Assembly (NCBI GenBank): GCA_023055355.1
Contig: JALJCS010000034.1
Span: 262,001 to 326,000 of the forward strand
Length of the DNA stretch: 64,000 bases
Source of the DNA: Agelaius tricolor
Taxonomy: Eukaryota; Chordata; Aves; Passeriformes; Icteridae
Direction: 5' to 3'
Below the pieces are notes generated by a model. That model made no database searches. It worked only from the letters and a program-made list of their open reading frames with translations, and was not told the origin of the DNA. Within the stretch, counting starts at the first letter, position 1, and every line of letters begins with the position of its first letter. Made by a program: the position numbers and the translations under genes. Below are positions 12,828-26,100 of the stretch, piece by piece.

Positions 12828-15800
12828 GCTATGCTTCTTTATTTATTGCTGTAACAAACACCCGGGAAAATTGTGCAGTACCTTATTCTAAATGATATAG
12901 TAACCTGGCCAAAAAAAGAAATTAATTCACACTGTGCATACAGTCTGAGTGAAAAGAGCACAGCTCTCGTTTTGGTAGGTAATGCAGATTGGTACAAGGT
13001 TAAGAAACAGGTTACCTTTACAACCTTACAATTTTTGTGAAAGTGTTAGCACTTAAAAAAATTTTTTCTGCTTGGTTTTTTAAGATGTAGTGAGACTGCA
13101 GGAGTTGGAGGCATGCCAACTTGTCTTGTGCAGGAACAGGTGAAAATGATTTTAAAAGCAATATTTGTGTTTTACTTCATTAGCTTTCTCTTACTTACTG
13201 GTATTCAGACTTGGTTCCTACTCATGCTTACCTGCACACCACCACCAAAAAATCCCCCACACATTCCCTAGCCCTGTGAGCTCCCAGGAAAGCGCTGCAG
13301 GAATTCATCAATGGAATGAACAGCTGTCTGAAGGCTGCCCACACCTGCACAGGGAACTGGGGTTTAGCTCTTATCCCACCATGCTTACTGTCTCCTGCTT
13401 GGCACAGATCCTTGCCTTTGTTCTGGCTGTCAGAGCTGCAGGAGGAAGGTTGGTTCCAGAGGGAAGTTTGTGCTTCCTGGGTTCTTTGCACCAGGCAGAG
13501 AATTCTGTCATTGCTGGGAGCTTGGCCATCAGCAGAGCAGAGGGACTGATCTCCTGGGGCTGGGGTCAGCGTGATCCAGGGACAGGGATACCAGCAGTCA
13601 AAATAGAATCCCAGATGTGTTGTTTGGTAATGTGGGAATCCCAGCAATGAACATCTGAAAGGTGCTTTTCAGAGAAGGATTCTCTTTTACCAGAGTTTCC
13701 ATTCAGAGGTTTATAAGGCCTGGTGCTTGTTTTGGAATTTGCTAATCTTCGATTTTCTCTGGCAATTAAAATGTGCACAGTCAGTGATGGAAATAGAACA
13801 ATTAAGGTTGTGTAAAGACCTGGCCTACTCAGATTTTTCTTGGAGAGAAAAGAGGTGTGGGAGGGGAATTAGCTAAAGAAGGCAGTACTTCTGTCACCTA
13901 CAGCGTACATGAAAACTCTTGCTTATTTAAAGAAATAAGCTGTCACTGTAACTTTGGTGGATGGGGCCCAAAAGGAGGATGAAATTCAGGCACTTTTTCA
14001 TACACTTGTGGCATAATGAGTGGCTGTACTTCTGGCAGGGTATCACAGTACATGAAGTAAGTTCAGGTTACCTGTAATCTTGATATCACAAATGATCTAG
14101 TATGGGTCATAAATCCTGTAAATTTGAGGTTGCCTAAAATAGAGAACAAAATGATCAGTCATTCTCATGAGCTGACCTAGCCTGGGTAATCACAAGGAAG
14201 AGTTGTGACAGGAACTAAAGGAAAATGCGGTTCATTGAATCTTTTATAAATTGATAAACTCTTGCAGCTTTAAAGGAATGACCCTTTCAAAGCAAAATAA
14301 TGAAATCCATCTCTTGTCAGTTTGGGGAGATTTATAATTGTAAGCTGATGAATTTTAGCAATGCTGTCAGTCTGCTTTTCAGATCGATGCCAATGAAATA
14401 TTTTGTTTACAATTTAGCCTCCAGCTCCCCTGAAATTTGTGAGTTTTAATACCAGAAGTAGTTATGTCTAACTCTATCAATCCACTGGTAAATTAAATGG
14501 TAAACAAAAGCAACCTTATTATTTTGTCAAAATGCTCTCAATAGGAAGCAAAACTCTTTATTAAAACAGGATATGTTACACTGAAATGAAAAGGAAGTTT
14601 CATTTCAAGAACCATCTTCTAAAAAACAGAGCAAGACCTTCACACAGCTAGATTTATTTGATGGGAATAGTACAAAGGTAATAAAACTGCAATTGTATAT
14701 TGAATTTCTTTTCCCTGGAATAAAGACAAAGGACCTAAAAAAAGATCTAAGACCTACCTAAAATGCACATATGATAAATTTGCTCCAGCAATGTATTTTC
14801 TTTTTTTTCCTTCAAGTAGCTAATGAATAACTTTTCTTTTTGAAATTTTAGGGCTTATGTATTTCTATTTCATGTCGAATCCCCTGCTGATCTCTGAAAT
14901 ATGTTGTGCAAACCTACATTGTATGTAGGTTATATATTCACAGTGACATTACTGTGGTACAGGAGCACAATGAACGCAATCTTTAGGGGGGCATTTCCAG
15001 TGCTGAGTAAGTTAATATTTCAGCCACGTTCCAGCCCATGGAATCATTTACTTTTGAAAAGAGCTTTAAGATTATCAGTTTAAAGTTATCAAGTGTGCTG
15101 ACCCTGCACTGCCAAGCCCACCACTAAACCATGTCCCCAAGTGCCACATCTAGGTGGCTTTTGAGTAATTCAGTAGGAGAGTAACTCCTAGCTAAGGACA
15201 GCCACATAAATGTTTTTTCTTATGTGGCATGATAATTCCATAAAAGAACCAAGTTAACAAAATAACAATATATTTTTAAAAAATCCAAACCTGCACGTAA
15301 TGCTAAACCATGATTTTAAGTTTTTTTCTTGATCACACCAATCTGAAGTGCTTGCATCACTACCGGCCTCTTAACAAATTTCTAGAGATTGAGATTTGTG
15401 CAGCTTACAAATGCCAGTGGTTCTATAGTTTATCCATCTCTAAATACCTCCTTGAGATGGTATTGGCTATTTAGGCTTGAGGCAACATGAAAAAATTGCT
15501 ATTTTTATGATTAAAATCTACCTGCTACAAATAGGACATGAGAATTCCTTTGAAAGGCATTCATCTGCCTTTGGGATGCTCCCATCTGTCTCTGGGAGCA
15601 ATATTATTCTCCAATAAGTAAAAGAACCCCAACAAAATTACCTTGTTTATAAATCCTACATTTTAGACTCTTTTAACCTTTGACATGATGGTTTTCAAAG
15701 CAGTTTTTTTTTAATGTTTCCTCAAGTGCTTTGCTGTGCTGAAGCCCTGGCTGGAAGTGAGGCTACATGTCCATGCGGGATTAGATGGGCTCTGACTGAG

Positions 15801-17070
15801 GAGCTTTTCCCTGCTGCTCCAGGTGTTAGTGCAGGTTTTGTGCTGCCCCAGTGGCAAAGCCTTGTCTCCCCAGCCTGGGAGAAGTGTCAGTGCTCTAGGA
15901 ATTTTCAACCATTCCATCACCCGGAAATACAGGATGAGAATGCTATGGTAATATTATTTAAATTGAAGCTAATCAGCATTTCAGCATTCTGGGAGCAGAA
16001 TTTGAAATGTCTGTTTGAGGAGACATTTCTGAAGTAAGCCATACACCTTGTGGCGATCTGGTGGAAAATCTGTGTACGTTGGGTAAGTTGCAAAGGCTCT
16101 CAGGTGAAATAGTGTCTGCATGGTAGCACTTACTGGTAATATTCTCCTTATGCCAATACTCATTCAGAGAGCAGGGTTCCATTGATCCAGAGGAATGGCA
16201 AATTAAGTTTCCCAATCTACTGTACAGGCGTGTGTGGGATGTAATCTGTAATAGCAGTGTGTAATAATTGCAGGAGTCTCTCCTGCAATCTTTCCCTTAG
16301 AGGCTTTGTGAATGTTATCTTTATATTTATCAACTACTTGTACTAATTAATAGCAAAAGCTAAGCATAATATGATTCAAAACAAGCAAACAATTTGTTTG
16401 CCCTGTAAATATGACATATTACAGAAACATTTATGCAAAGACCTCAAATTTCAGGAGTAGGTATAGCTTAGTGTGTTCTTTGCTTTTGCTTTTCAATGTG
16501 ATTTCCTGTTGACACTGGTAAACTCTGTTCTGTTCAGCATGGAGACAAGAACATGACATGGCAACTTGCAACTCTACCCAGCCCTATGACAGGATGATAT
16601 GGAAATTTTTTCTTGCTGTTTCCACCGATCTTATTGATCTGAAAAATAAAGCCAATGGAAGGAACAGGATTACTGTTTCACAGCAAACTTAGATTTCTAC
16701 TCCTTTCAATTTTGGTCTAGATCTGCTCAAAGTTGCCATTTCAATTTTCCCTATTGACTGAGAGCAGGTAGAGTTCTGTTTCCAAACCACCAAAACACAA
16801 AAACACATAATGAAGCAGCCCCTGCTGTTTCGTTGCCATTCTTGTCAGAGCTACCGCTGCTATTAGCAGAGAAGCTGACAAGAGCACCAGTGCCACTGAG
16901 CAGGTGGGTTGTCCCCAGAATGTATAATTCTGGGCAGTTTATCCCAAAATGACCGCAGTCTAATCCACACTCTTTTATTTGAAGCCACCATCTCGAAGGT
17001 CTATGAACTTTTCACTTCCTTTTTGGAGGAAGGGAACTGTGCTTTGAGAAACACCAGCATTCAGATGGAT

Positions 17071-17112
17071 TGGCTGGATAGAATATATTGTATGGCTGGA
17101 TAGAATATATTA
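17071..17112. repeat. 22-bp tandem duplication
   Basis: TGGCTGGATAGAATATATTG followed by TA is repeated at once, with the second copy two bases short at its end. It is a simple local duplication in noncoding sequence. Confidence 0.85.
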
Positions 17113-20100
17113 TACTGTCCCCTTGTCCCAGAGCTCAAATTTCTGCCATTACCAAGTGTTAATGCCCCTCAGAGTTTCAGCAAGGTCTTTTACAGCTCTT
17201 CCTGACATGGGCAGATGTTATTAGTGTCACTGATGGAATGAATTGCCTCTGCCTAGGGCTGCCATGGCCTCTGAACTCTGAGATAGAAATTTTCTGTCAT
17301 CATAATGTAAAATATACAAGCACTGCTGAGAGAATCTGGAGATTTTTGTATCAGAACATGCAAATTTTCATTTATTTTCACCCTCTGCAGTGAACCCTTT
17401 GTCTCCAGCGAGAGAAAGGGCAAAGGTGTTACAGAGTGGCACCTGCAAATAGCCAGCAGCCTGTTGCTGTCATTTGCTCTTAGCCGTGCTCCAGCTCTGC
17501 CTGAGCCTACAGAGGACACCTCACCTGGCTGTATTTTTCTCCTGGGCTGCCTGTGCCTGATGAGCCATTCCCTGTAGGACAGATCATGGACACTCCTTAG
17601 TAACTCTGATAAACTGTGGAGAGCAGCTGAAAGGAGCCTTTGCAAGGGGATGCTGGGATAGCAATAATGGCACAAACACAGCTGCACTGGGGGAACACCC
17701 AGAGTAAATATTCTGAAAGTTACTGGGGTGAGACAGTCCCATTTCACCGGTGACCCTGTGAGGCTGAGCTAAGGTTTACTTGGCTTTCTTCATTCACTGT
17801 AAATGTTCGTCCTCTCTAGGTTGTGATTGCTCATGGTCATTACGGGCATGTATCTGTCTGCTGAATTAGATTTCAGAGGTAAGCTCAAGACCTGTAACAA
17901 AATCTCATTTAGTCTTTTTGTGATTAAAATAATCTCCCTACCTCTTTCTTTCCCTTCAGAAACAAATTGATTGCTGTAGAAGTGTAGGTAGAATCTTTTT
18001 TAAGAAGATGCCTGCTACTGGAATAAGATTGAAGTTGACATTTTGACTGTAGGTCCTTCTAGCTGAGGAACAGATTATTAAAATACTTCTAATTATAGAA
18101 ATTGCTTAGGTGTCTTACACTATGAAAAATAGTATTTTACAGGGGGTTGGGCAGTGTCTCCTCAACAGGAGAGTTCACACAGATTGTTCTGCCCGTTGGG
18201 ATGCCAGTGAGCCAAATTGATTCTCAGCAAGTTCTGATGTGCTTAGCACTGAATCTGACTCAACTTGACAGTTCTCTAAGTCAAGTGGGATTGATAGCCT
18301 TACAGCAGCTCCACTTGTTTTTCTTTCTCCTTTATTTAATTGAATAAGAGTTAGTGAAATTCTATTGTCTGTCTCTGCTGTGCAGACCCACAGTGTAAGT
18401 ATAAAGCTGTCTTTGATGTGCTATGACCTCATGATTTTAATCTAGCCAGATGAATTGCACAATTATATATTTCATGGCAGTCACAGTAGCTGGGCTACAG
18501 GAGTTGCTTGAGAAGCATAAATTAGCCATATGCCCAGGTATTTAATTAACAAACATCCTATTCTGGATCTTGCTGAATCTGGCATCTCAACTGTAAAAAC
18601 AATGAGTTGTTCTGTTATGCTTAGATGTGCACTTTGATTTTCAGCAGATAGAGTTATTGAGTCTTTGACAAATAAATTAGGTAAATAAGCAGCTAAGTAT
18701 GTTAAGAAGCAGCTCCTGTCTGCTGTAAATTAGTCTGGATTTGCTGACTTTGAGAGAGGAGGCTCCTGCCATCCCTGCCCATGCACGTTGGCGTGCAAAC
18801 AGCCCTATCAACTTAGCTCACACGGTGGAACCCAGTGCTCTGCCCTGTATGGTAGCAGCCAGTTGAAAATATTTGTATACAGACAGGGCTTAAAGGAGCT
18901 GTAGAGCAGTCTGATGGTGCTCAGGTAAGGTTCTGTGATTTGGGAACACAATCAGAGACAATTCAGAGCAGCAGTACACTTGTGTTTTCCAGACTTCTGC
19001 AGTGGCAGGACTATAGAAATTATCCCTGTGTTAGCTAAGAGCTGACCTGCTGTTCTTATGCCACTAATACTGACATAGACACAGATAGACGTATTTGATC
19101 CTTAAATGCAAGACTGAAATTTTCAAAAATAAAGCTACAACATCTAAAAATAAATAGGATGCTGCGTAACTCAACATCTGTCTGTTGAAATCAGAGCTGC
19201 AGAAGTTTATAGTATGAAATAGTTATGTGTAATATTTAAAAAGGGCAATTTTAGAACTGATAATCAACACTTGAGGTTATGTAAACTGAAGTAAGGAGCA
19301 TGCTCTCATTTTCAAGAGTAAAAGCTACTTGCTTATGAAAGGCATGGGAGCAAGAAGAAATTTCTTCACTACTCCCATCACAGTTTGCTTGGAGGTAGAT
19401 GATGAGCTTCCATCAGGGAAACCATCATCCTTCTTCCTTTTTGCCCTATGTAGGCCCTAACCGTGGATCACAGGATTTAGCAGGGCCATTTACAGCACCG
19501 CAAGATAGATAGAAGGAAAGGTGTAGCAGTTATTGTAGACAGCACTGGATGATCCATCACTTGGATAAGTGAGCAGCCTGTTCTTCCTTTCTGTTCTCTC
19601 CAATAAGGACTTGACAGACAAGAAATTGTCCTCTGTGGTACCTAAACTATAAAAAGTGTGCTGGAACTATTGCTGGAGTGATTGAGCCTTGCTTTGTGCT
19701 GTTTCCTGCTGTGTGTCATGGTCTGCATGTTCCAGTTCTCGTCCCCTGATATTAGCCCTTGCCAAGAGGACCATCAGTTGTGAGAAGGTTCAGCTGTCTG
19801 TCACACATGAATGAATTCACCTTTTCTTCTAAAACTCAAAAGACAATAAGGCATAGATTAGTGTTTAAAAAGTTAGATAGTGTACTAACATGGTAACTTT
19901 CAGGTAGACAGATATTCTCAAGCTATGTTATAATGATCCCTGAATCAATTCTTTAGTGAATTATTGAAGTTAACCCTCACCTTAATTAAGGTCATGGAAA
20001 ACTAAGTTTGATATCAAAATTTATTTATCTCTTAAGTCTTTCTCAAGATGTCACATCTGAGATAGGAATCAATAAATTAATTCACAATGCTGATAGATTG

Positions 20101-23100
20101 CAACCACTTGGCTTTAAGAAAAGAACATTTAAATATTTCCTTATCTAAGTATGCACACACTCACCTGAGTTTATTTTCAATGTTACTCATTAAAAAAAAA
20201 TCTCTTGCCAGTGTTCAGTGCTCATGAACAGTTATGGTTTTCTGAGGAATCAGTACTTATTCCAGCACAAGTGTCTGGGTTTGGAATGGGATCATTTCAT
20301 TTCTTGAAATCAGAATATGAAATCAGGGAGTTGCAAAACAGTATTTGCCACTTAATGGAATCTGTTTCTGCTTTCCAGTGTGTTAAGGTTTTAGATCTGA
20401 ATTTTCATCTTGATAACTTTTCTTTGATTCCTTACTGAGGTTTATTGTCCAGAGAATGTGTTGTGTCATCAATCTAAGCACGTGCATTATTCTTTCCATT
20501 ATTTTGCAATAATAGAAAAAAGTCTAAGTAATAGTCAGTCTAAAAATCTTTCTAATCTCATCTTGCTTATTCTGTTTTAATTTTATCTTGCTTATTCTGA
20601 TAGAATTCCAAAAATCAAAACTCACTTGTGTATTAAGGTATTCTCAAAATTGCAGAAGAAGCTACTAAAGGTTTGGAGAAATTTTCCAATCCTTTTAATT
20701 CCATTAAATTCTTTTAATTCCATTTACAGAGAATGATTTTGTAAGGCTATACATATTTCCATTATTTCTGAAGTTGATAGAATGAATTATATTCTAGAGT
20801 TGTTAATCTGTTTTTGTGGATGAGTAGAAATTATCAAAATATTTTTAAATATCTTTCACATCCAGTGATGGTCCACGTTCATCGCGTTACCTGGGTAGTT
20901 AGCTGGAAGCAAATAGGCAATTTTGTATTAATTTGTGAACAAGCAGTGTTAGCATTGCAAATGATGCAGATGATGCAAATACAGAAAATGGTCTCTATAA
21001 AATTAAAATCACTGACAGTATACCAATATTGCATTTTGAAATATTCCTAATGCAGCTCTACTGGTGTCTTGAAAATCATCTAATAAAGATTATTGCTCTT
21101 TGAACTGTAATAACAGACTAACCATTTGAAACATCTGCTATTTCCCCGAATCATTTCTTACAAGCTGTGGAAGACCTATGGGTGAATTTGAAAGGAAAAA
21201 CCCAAACCTGTTGGGTTTTATGTCACTCTCATCTAATTAACATAAGCAGGTGTCTATTTTTTTCTGTAGATGTTATTGTGTCACTTTACAGAAGTGCATG
21301 CATTTTATACATACAAAAATGTTTTAAGAAATCTGTTTTTCATGTTATGCTGGAATTGGTTCTATATTCTCCATTTGTCTTGTGTTTTACGCCTGGAAGG
21401 CCAGGATGAGCAGTTGAGAAACTCATTTTGCGTGGACTTGACTTTTAATGGCAGGTAAATCACTTTGTTGAGATTCTATTTAAATAATTAATATTGTGTG
21501 AAACTGAGGCCACTACAAGATGTTGTAGCCAAAAAGTGACTTTGAAGAAAGATTCCTAAAATGTAGTCATGCAGAAATGTCACAGAGGCTTGAAAAATCA
21601 GAATATTATTGGCAGATGGTTTTAGGTCTTCATTTCCTTCTGGACAGTTTTTCAGTCTTGAGATGGTATTCTCAGTAGAAAAAGGACTTTCAAGGATTCA
21701 GGTCTCTGAAGCTCTTGATCTTCCTTCCAGTTCCATTGAGCAGTTCTGATATTCTGTAGCTCAGTATCAGAGTATCAGTAGCTCAGTCTGAGTAGAACTC
21801 CCTCCAGATCATAAGTTACTTAGGCGGGCAAAAGTATTCCGAGAACTTGAATGATACCTTTTCTTGGATGTTTCCAGGTTTTGAGCAGGGAAACCATTTT
21901 CCCACTGCCTGTGATACTTTATCCTCCCCAGAGCAGCCAGTGAGACATTGGAGAATGGTAACGTGCATAGGTGGTAAGCAGTTGTAGTTGATGAAATCCA
22001 ATTAAACTGGGTAGCAATTTTCTTCCATACCTTTGCTTCTCCTCCCCAGCTCTGGAAGTACAAAACCGGAGGCTGGGCTGGTATCCAAGGAGGAACAAAT
22101 TCAGCTGGGCTTCATCCTCCTGGAGTCAAGATTCAAGTAATGGGTTTGTGTTTCATTAGTAGTTTGTCTTTATAAACCGAGTTTCTTCAGGCTGAATTTC
22201 ATCCTGAAAACAAGGGTTAAGTCAACACTATCTTGGTTGGTGTTGCTTTGAGAAAGATTGATTCTTTCATTTATTCCTTTGCTCCTATACCGGCTGAAAT
22301 GCATTATTTGCCCTAAAATGATGGGTGTGTGATAACTCTAATGGGCAAAGCCAGGTAGGTCCATTTTTGCTCCTCACTGAAAGAGTAGGAAAAAAAGGAA
22401 GGAACAAAAGAAATAAACTTCAATGTGTGCTTCATGTTGGTTTTGGAGCACTGGGAAAAACCCATTTAATTTTTTTTCCTCTTCATTTTAGGTTCTGAAG
22501 GAAATGCTCACCTTTTTAGCCAGCAGATGGTCAATAAATATTCTTTTAGAGTAGAGGAAGCAGTGTAGATCTATAACAGCAGTTGTCTCCATCTGTTGCC
22601 TTTCCCTCACTTTGCATTGTAATTTTCCTTTAGTATGGAGTTGCTGTCCTTCTTCCCCTTCTGACCACCCTCCTTTATTCTGGATAGCATCCTGGACAGG
22701 AAGACAAATATGGCTTGTGATGGGGAGAAAATGCTGTCTGTGCTTCTTTTTTGAGCCCTGAGAGCAATTTCTGGAAATTTATTAATTTTTTTAATGCCAG
22801 TTTTTAAATAGCCTAAGTTGGAAACGAACTAGGGGAAAAAAATAAAATTCAGTGTTGTAGTATTGAATGTTAAGAAAACCAAATTGAGGCTATGGAGCCT
22901 TACCAAGCTAATAAAGTGATTCTCATTTACCACAGTAGGGATTTTTAATAACCTTTTCTATACACATGATTAGATCCTTAGCAGAAATAAGAAGGTGCTA
23001 TGGCCTCCCAGAAATACCCAGGGTTGTTTCAATGGTGGTCTGAGGCTCACTGAGTACACCAAAGACAGAAAAAGCTCATGGGGTATTGCTGAGATGGTTA

Positions 23101-26100
23101 AACTGCAAGTTTTCCCTTTATTCCTGGGGTTACCAAGTGAATTCTTGTTACAGATTTCTGTGTCATGTGAACAGTGCTGACAGACTTGATGTATCAAATC
23201 TGACATGTCAGTGAGTGATTTACCGGGGAATGTGTGGTAAGCAAAAGTAAAATCAAGGGAAAGTAGTAAGTAATATTTTCTAGGAGACCCATGATTTCTG
23301 GGATTCTCAGGAGAAGTGTGATTTTAAATTCTTGTCTGTGGGAAATCCCTCCTTTGTGTGTTGTGATTGACCTTGATATTTTCTCAGATGGGTTCTTGTT
23401 ACTGGCAAATGCTGATCAGGATGAACTTAGGTCCTAAAAACCCCCAAATGCTAGTACTTTTAAGTGATTTTACTTGTAGAAATATGAAAGTAGAAACCTT
23501 CCTGCATCACACATCAGATTAGGGATAACGGCACCAAATAACTCCACAGCCCTTCAAAGTTCAATTCCTGAGTGTTCCTTTCAATCCAAAGGTACTTTTC
23601 TGTATTCTCAGTAAAGCTGCCCAGAAATTATATCAATGCAGATGTAAATAAATATTATCAATGCTTTAATCCTCTAATAGAACTCAACTTCCATAATCTG
23701 CTGAGGGAGAGCACCGCAGGGAAAAAAGCAAGTTTGAGTTATGACTGGAAGTGTAAGCTTTGGAGTAAGAGATTGTTAGAAGGTACACTGAGCTTCATAG
23801 GTAATGTACTCAGTGCCAGGAAGCTGCCAGCTGAGATTTCAGTGAAATATGAGGAGAAAATAATATCAAACAGTATGATCTCTATATGCTTTTACAGGCC
23901 AAGCACAAATAAAAATATCACTCTCTGTTATGACAGTGTGAAATAGAAAATGTAAAGCTGAACACAATATTCTGGCAAGTAAACAGAGGAGACAATCTTA
24001 GCTGAAGTGAGTGTATCAGGAGGTTCATGCGGTGTTTCAAGCCTGTAGTATTTGAGGGGATCAAAGTTCTCCAGACCTTTGTTCTCTTGTTCTTTCCTAC
24101 ATTGCCAAAAGCTAACAGAGAAACGACAGCAACTAACATTTAAAAGTATTTAAACAGCTCTGTATTCAAGTAGGTCTGTGTTAATGATTGAGAATGACAG
24201 AAACACTTGAAGGAGAAATATTCAGGGTGCCAAAGATACATCCTGTTCAACTCTTCAACTTTTCTCACTACCTAAAAAGTGGAGTTTGGGAGCCAACAGT
24301 TTTAATTTAAAGAATGCTGCAGATGTGCTCTGTACTTGTCCAGTAACTCCAGGAGAGGTAAGCAAAACTCTTATTCCCCAACCTGCAGACAGGGCTGGGG
24401 AGTGACAGATGAGCTCTGCTTGCTGTCAGTGTCATTACCAGAGGCCAGAGCAGGGACTCTCTGGGACTCTAATTATCAGCATAAACTGATAATTATTCAC
24501 GTACAGCGTTGCGTGGGTGATTGGATGGGTTACGCTCTCTGTCAAGGCAAATGTTCAAACTGCTTGAAGGTGGGGAATATCCTCATGGATACACTTTTTC
24601 TCCCTAAGGGACTCATTCAAAACTGGTTCAAGTGAGTGACTGATGAATTTCAGTGGTTTTGAGTTTAGTATTAAGATCTGGAAAGTGCAGGGTGCCTGAG
24701 TTTATCTTTGTTTTGTTGCAAGGAGTGCAGAGTACACTCTAAGTGGTTTATCTCAGCTAAAGCCTTCACCTTAGGGGGCTGTGTGTTTGCTCTACCATTC
24801 CCTTGTTTGTTTAAATTACTCCTACGCATTTCCACGTGTTCTACATGTGTTAATGGGCTTATTATTTCACAGATGAAACACTGTCTTCCCTCTGAGGATT
24901 GCCATTTGCAGAGAATCATTCTTTTCAGTGTATTTCTCTTCTATTTCCTCAAGTACCACCCTGACCTGCCATGTTGGACCTAGACCACAGCCTCACATCA
25001 GAAAGGTAAATTAATGGATTGAAAAGGCTCCTGGAAGGACTCCTGGCTTAGCTCCTGTAAGTACCGTTTTCAATGAGAGTGGAGGGAGAGGGGAAACTGG
25101 AAGGATGACAAGACAAACTATTTATAGGCATTGAAGTTATAAATTGTAGTTTCTGTGCGCAGCACATCAGAGAACAGCGTTTTCTTGTAGTTGGAACACC
25201 AAAATCCAATTGCAAGTGTAGAAAAGGAAAGTATTTGAATTCTTTTTGCTTGCCTCAACTGAAAGGTCTTAGTTCTTGATGGTCTGAGCATTTTTACAGT
25301 TCAGAATTGGTCACTAATATTAGGAGATGGAGTTCTGCCATCTGACATGTTCTGAAAAATTGGCCTGTATAGCAGCATAGTGCAGATCCTCAAACCTTCT
25401 CAGCATAAAGAAGTGACAGACACCACCTCTTCCCTCTGTCTAAAGCTAAACATCTTATGTGAGAAACAGAGAACTTGGCCTGTGTTAGTCTCTAACAGCA
25501 GCTGCTTAAGTGCCTTGGCTGCATAAACACTTGGTGTAAGTAAAAATGGATTCAGATCTGACCCCCTGTTCCTTTGGATCTACTTTCCATGTGTCTGCTG
25601 TTTTAATGGTTCAGTTCTTGAACAGAATTTTTGTAAGAAACCGAACTTATACAAAGCAGTTCAATTTTTTTCCTTTTTCTTCCTCCTGGCAAGAAGTATT
25701 CTTAAATTAGAGCCATTAACATCTATTGTATTGCGGAGAGTGCACGTGCCAGACATTTTTTCCCTCACTAATGTGGAGTGGGAGAAACAGAAGTTTGACT
25801 ACATTAATGGATTGTGGGGAGTACACTCGGCTACCCACCAGCTTACAAGGCAAAATGTAGCAGCATACAGAACTATAACAAAAGGAACTGAGCTGCAGGA
25901 GGCTGTAATAAAAGGATGGTAAATGAAATCTAGCTGCATATCACCATGACAAGTAATTCCTAATGGAATTCACTGATCAAAATTCTGCTGGCCTGTCTAA
26001 GGCAAAGGAGCGGTTGAAGCCTGCCCTGAAGGCTTTGTGCTGATAATGCATAGGTGAGATAATCACACTCAGTAGTAGGGACCTTCCTAAGTGTTAGAGT

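Noticed and set aside
13165..13650. 161-codon plus-strand ORF overlapping a 139-codon minus ORF
   Set aside because: Both strands are open over the same DNA and neither resembles a known family. A locally GC-richer patch explains it.
17253..17747. 164-codon minus-strand ORF
   Set aside because: No known motif or splice context, and no sign of codon bias. Treated as chance.
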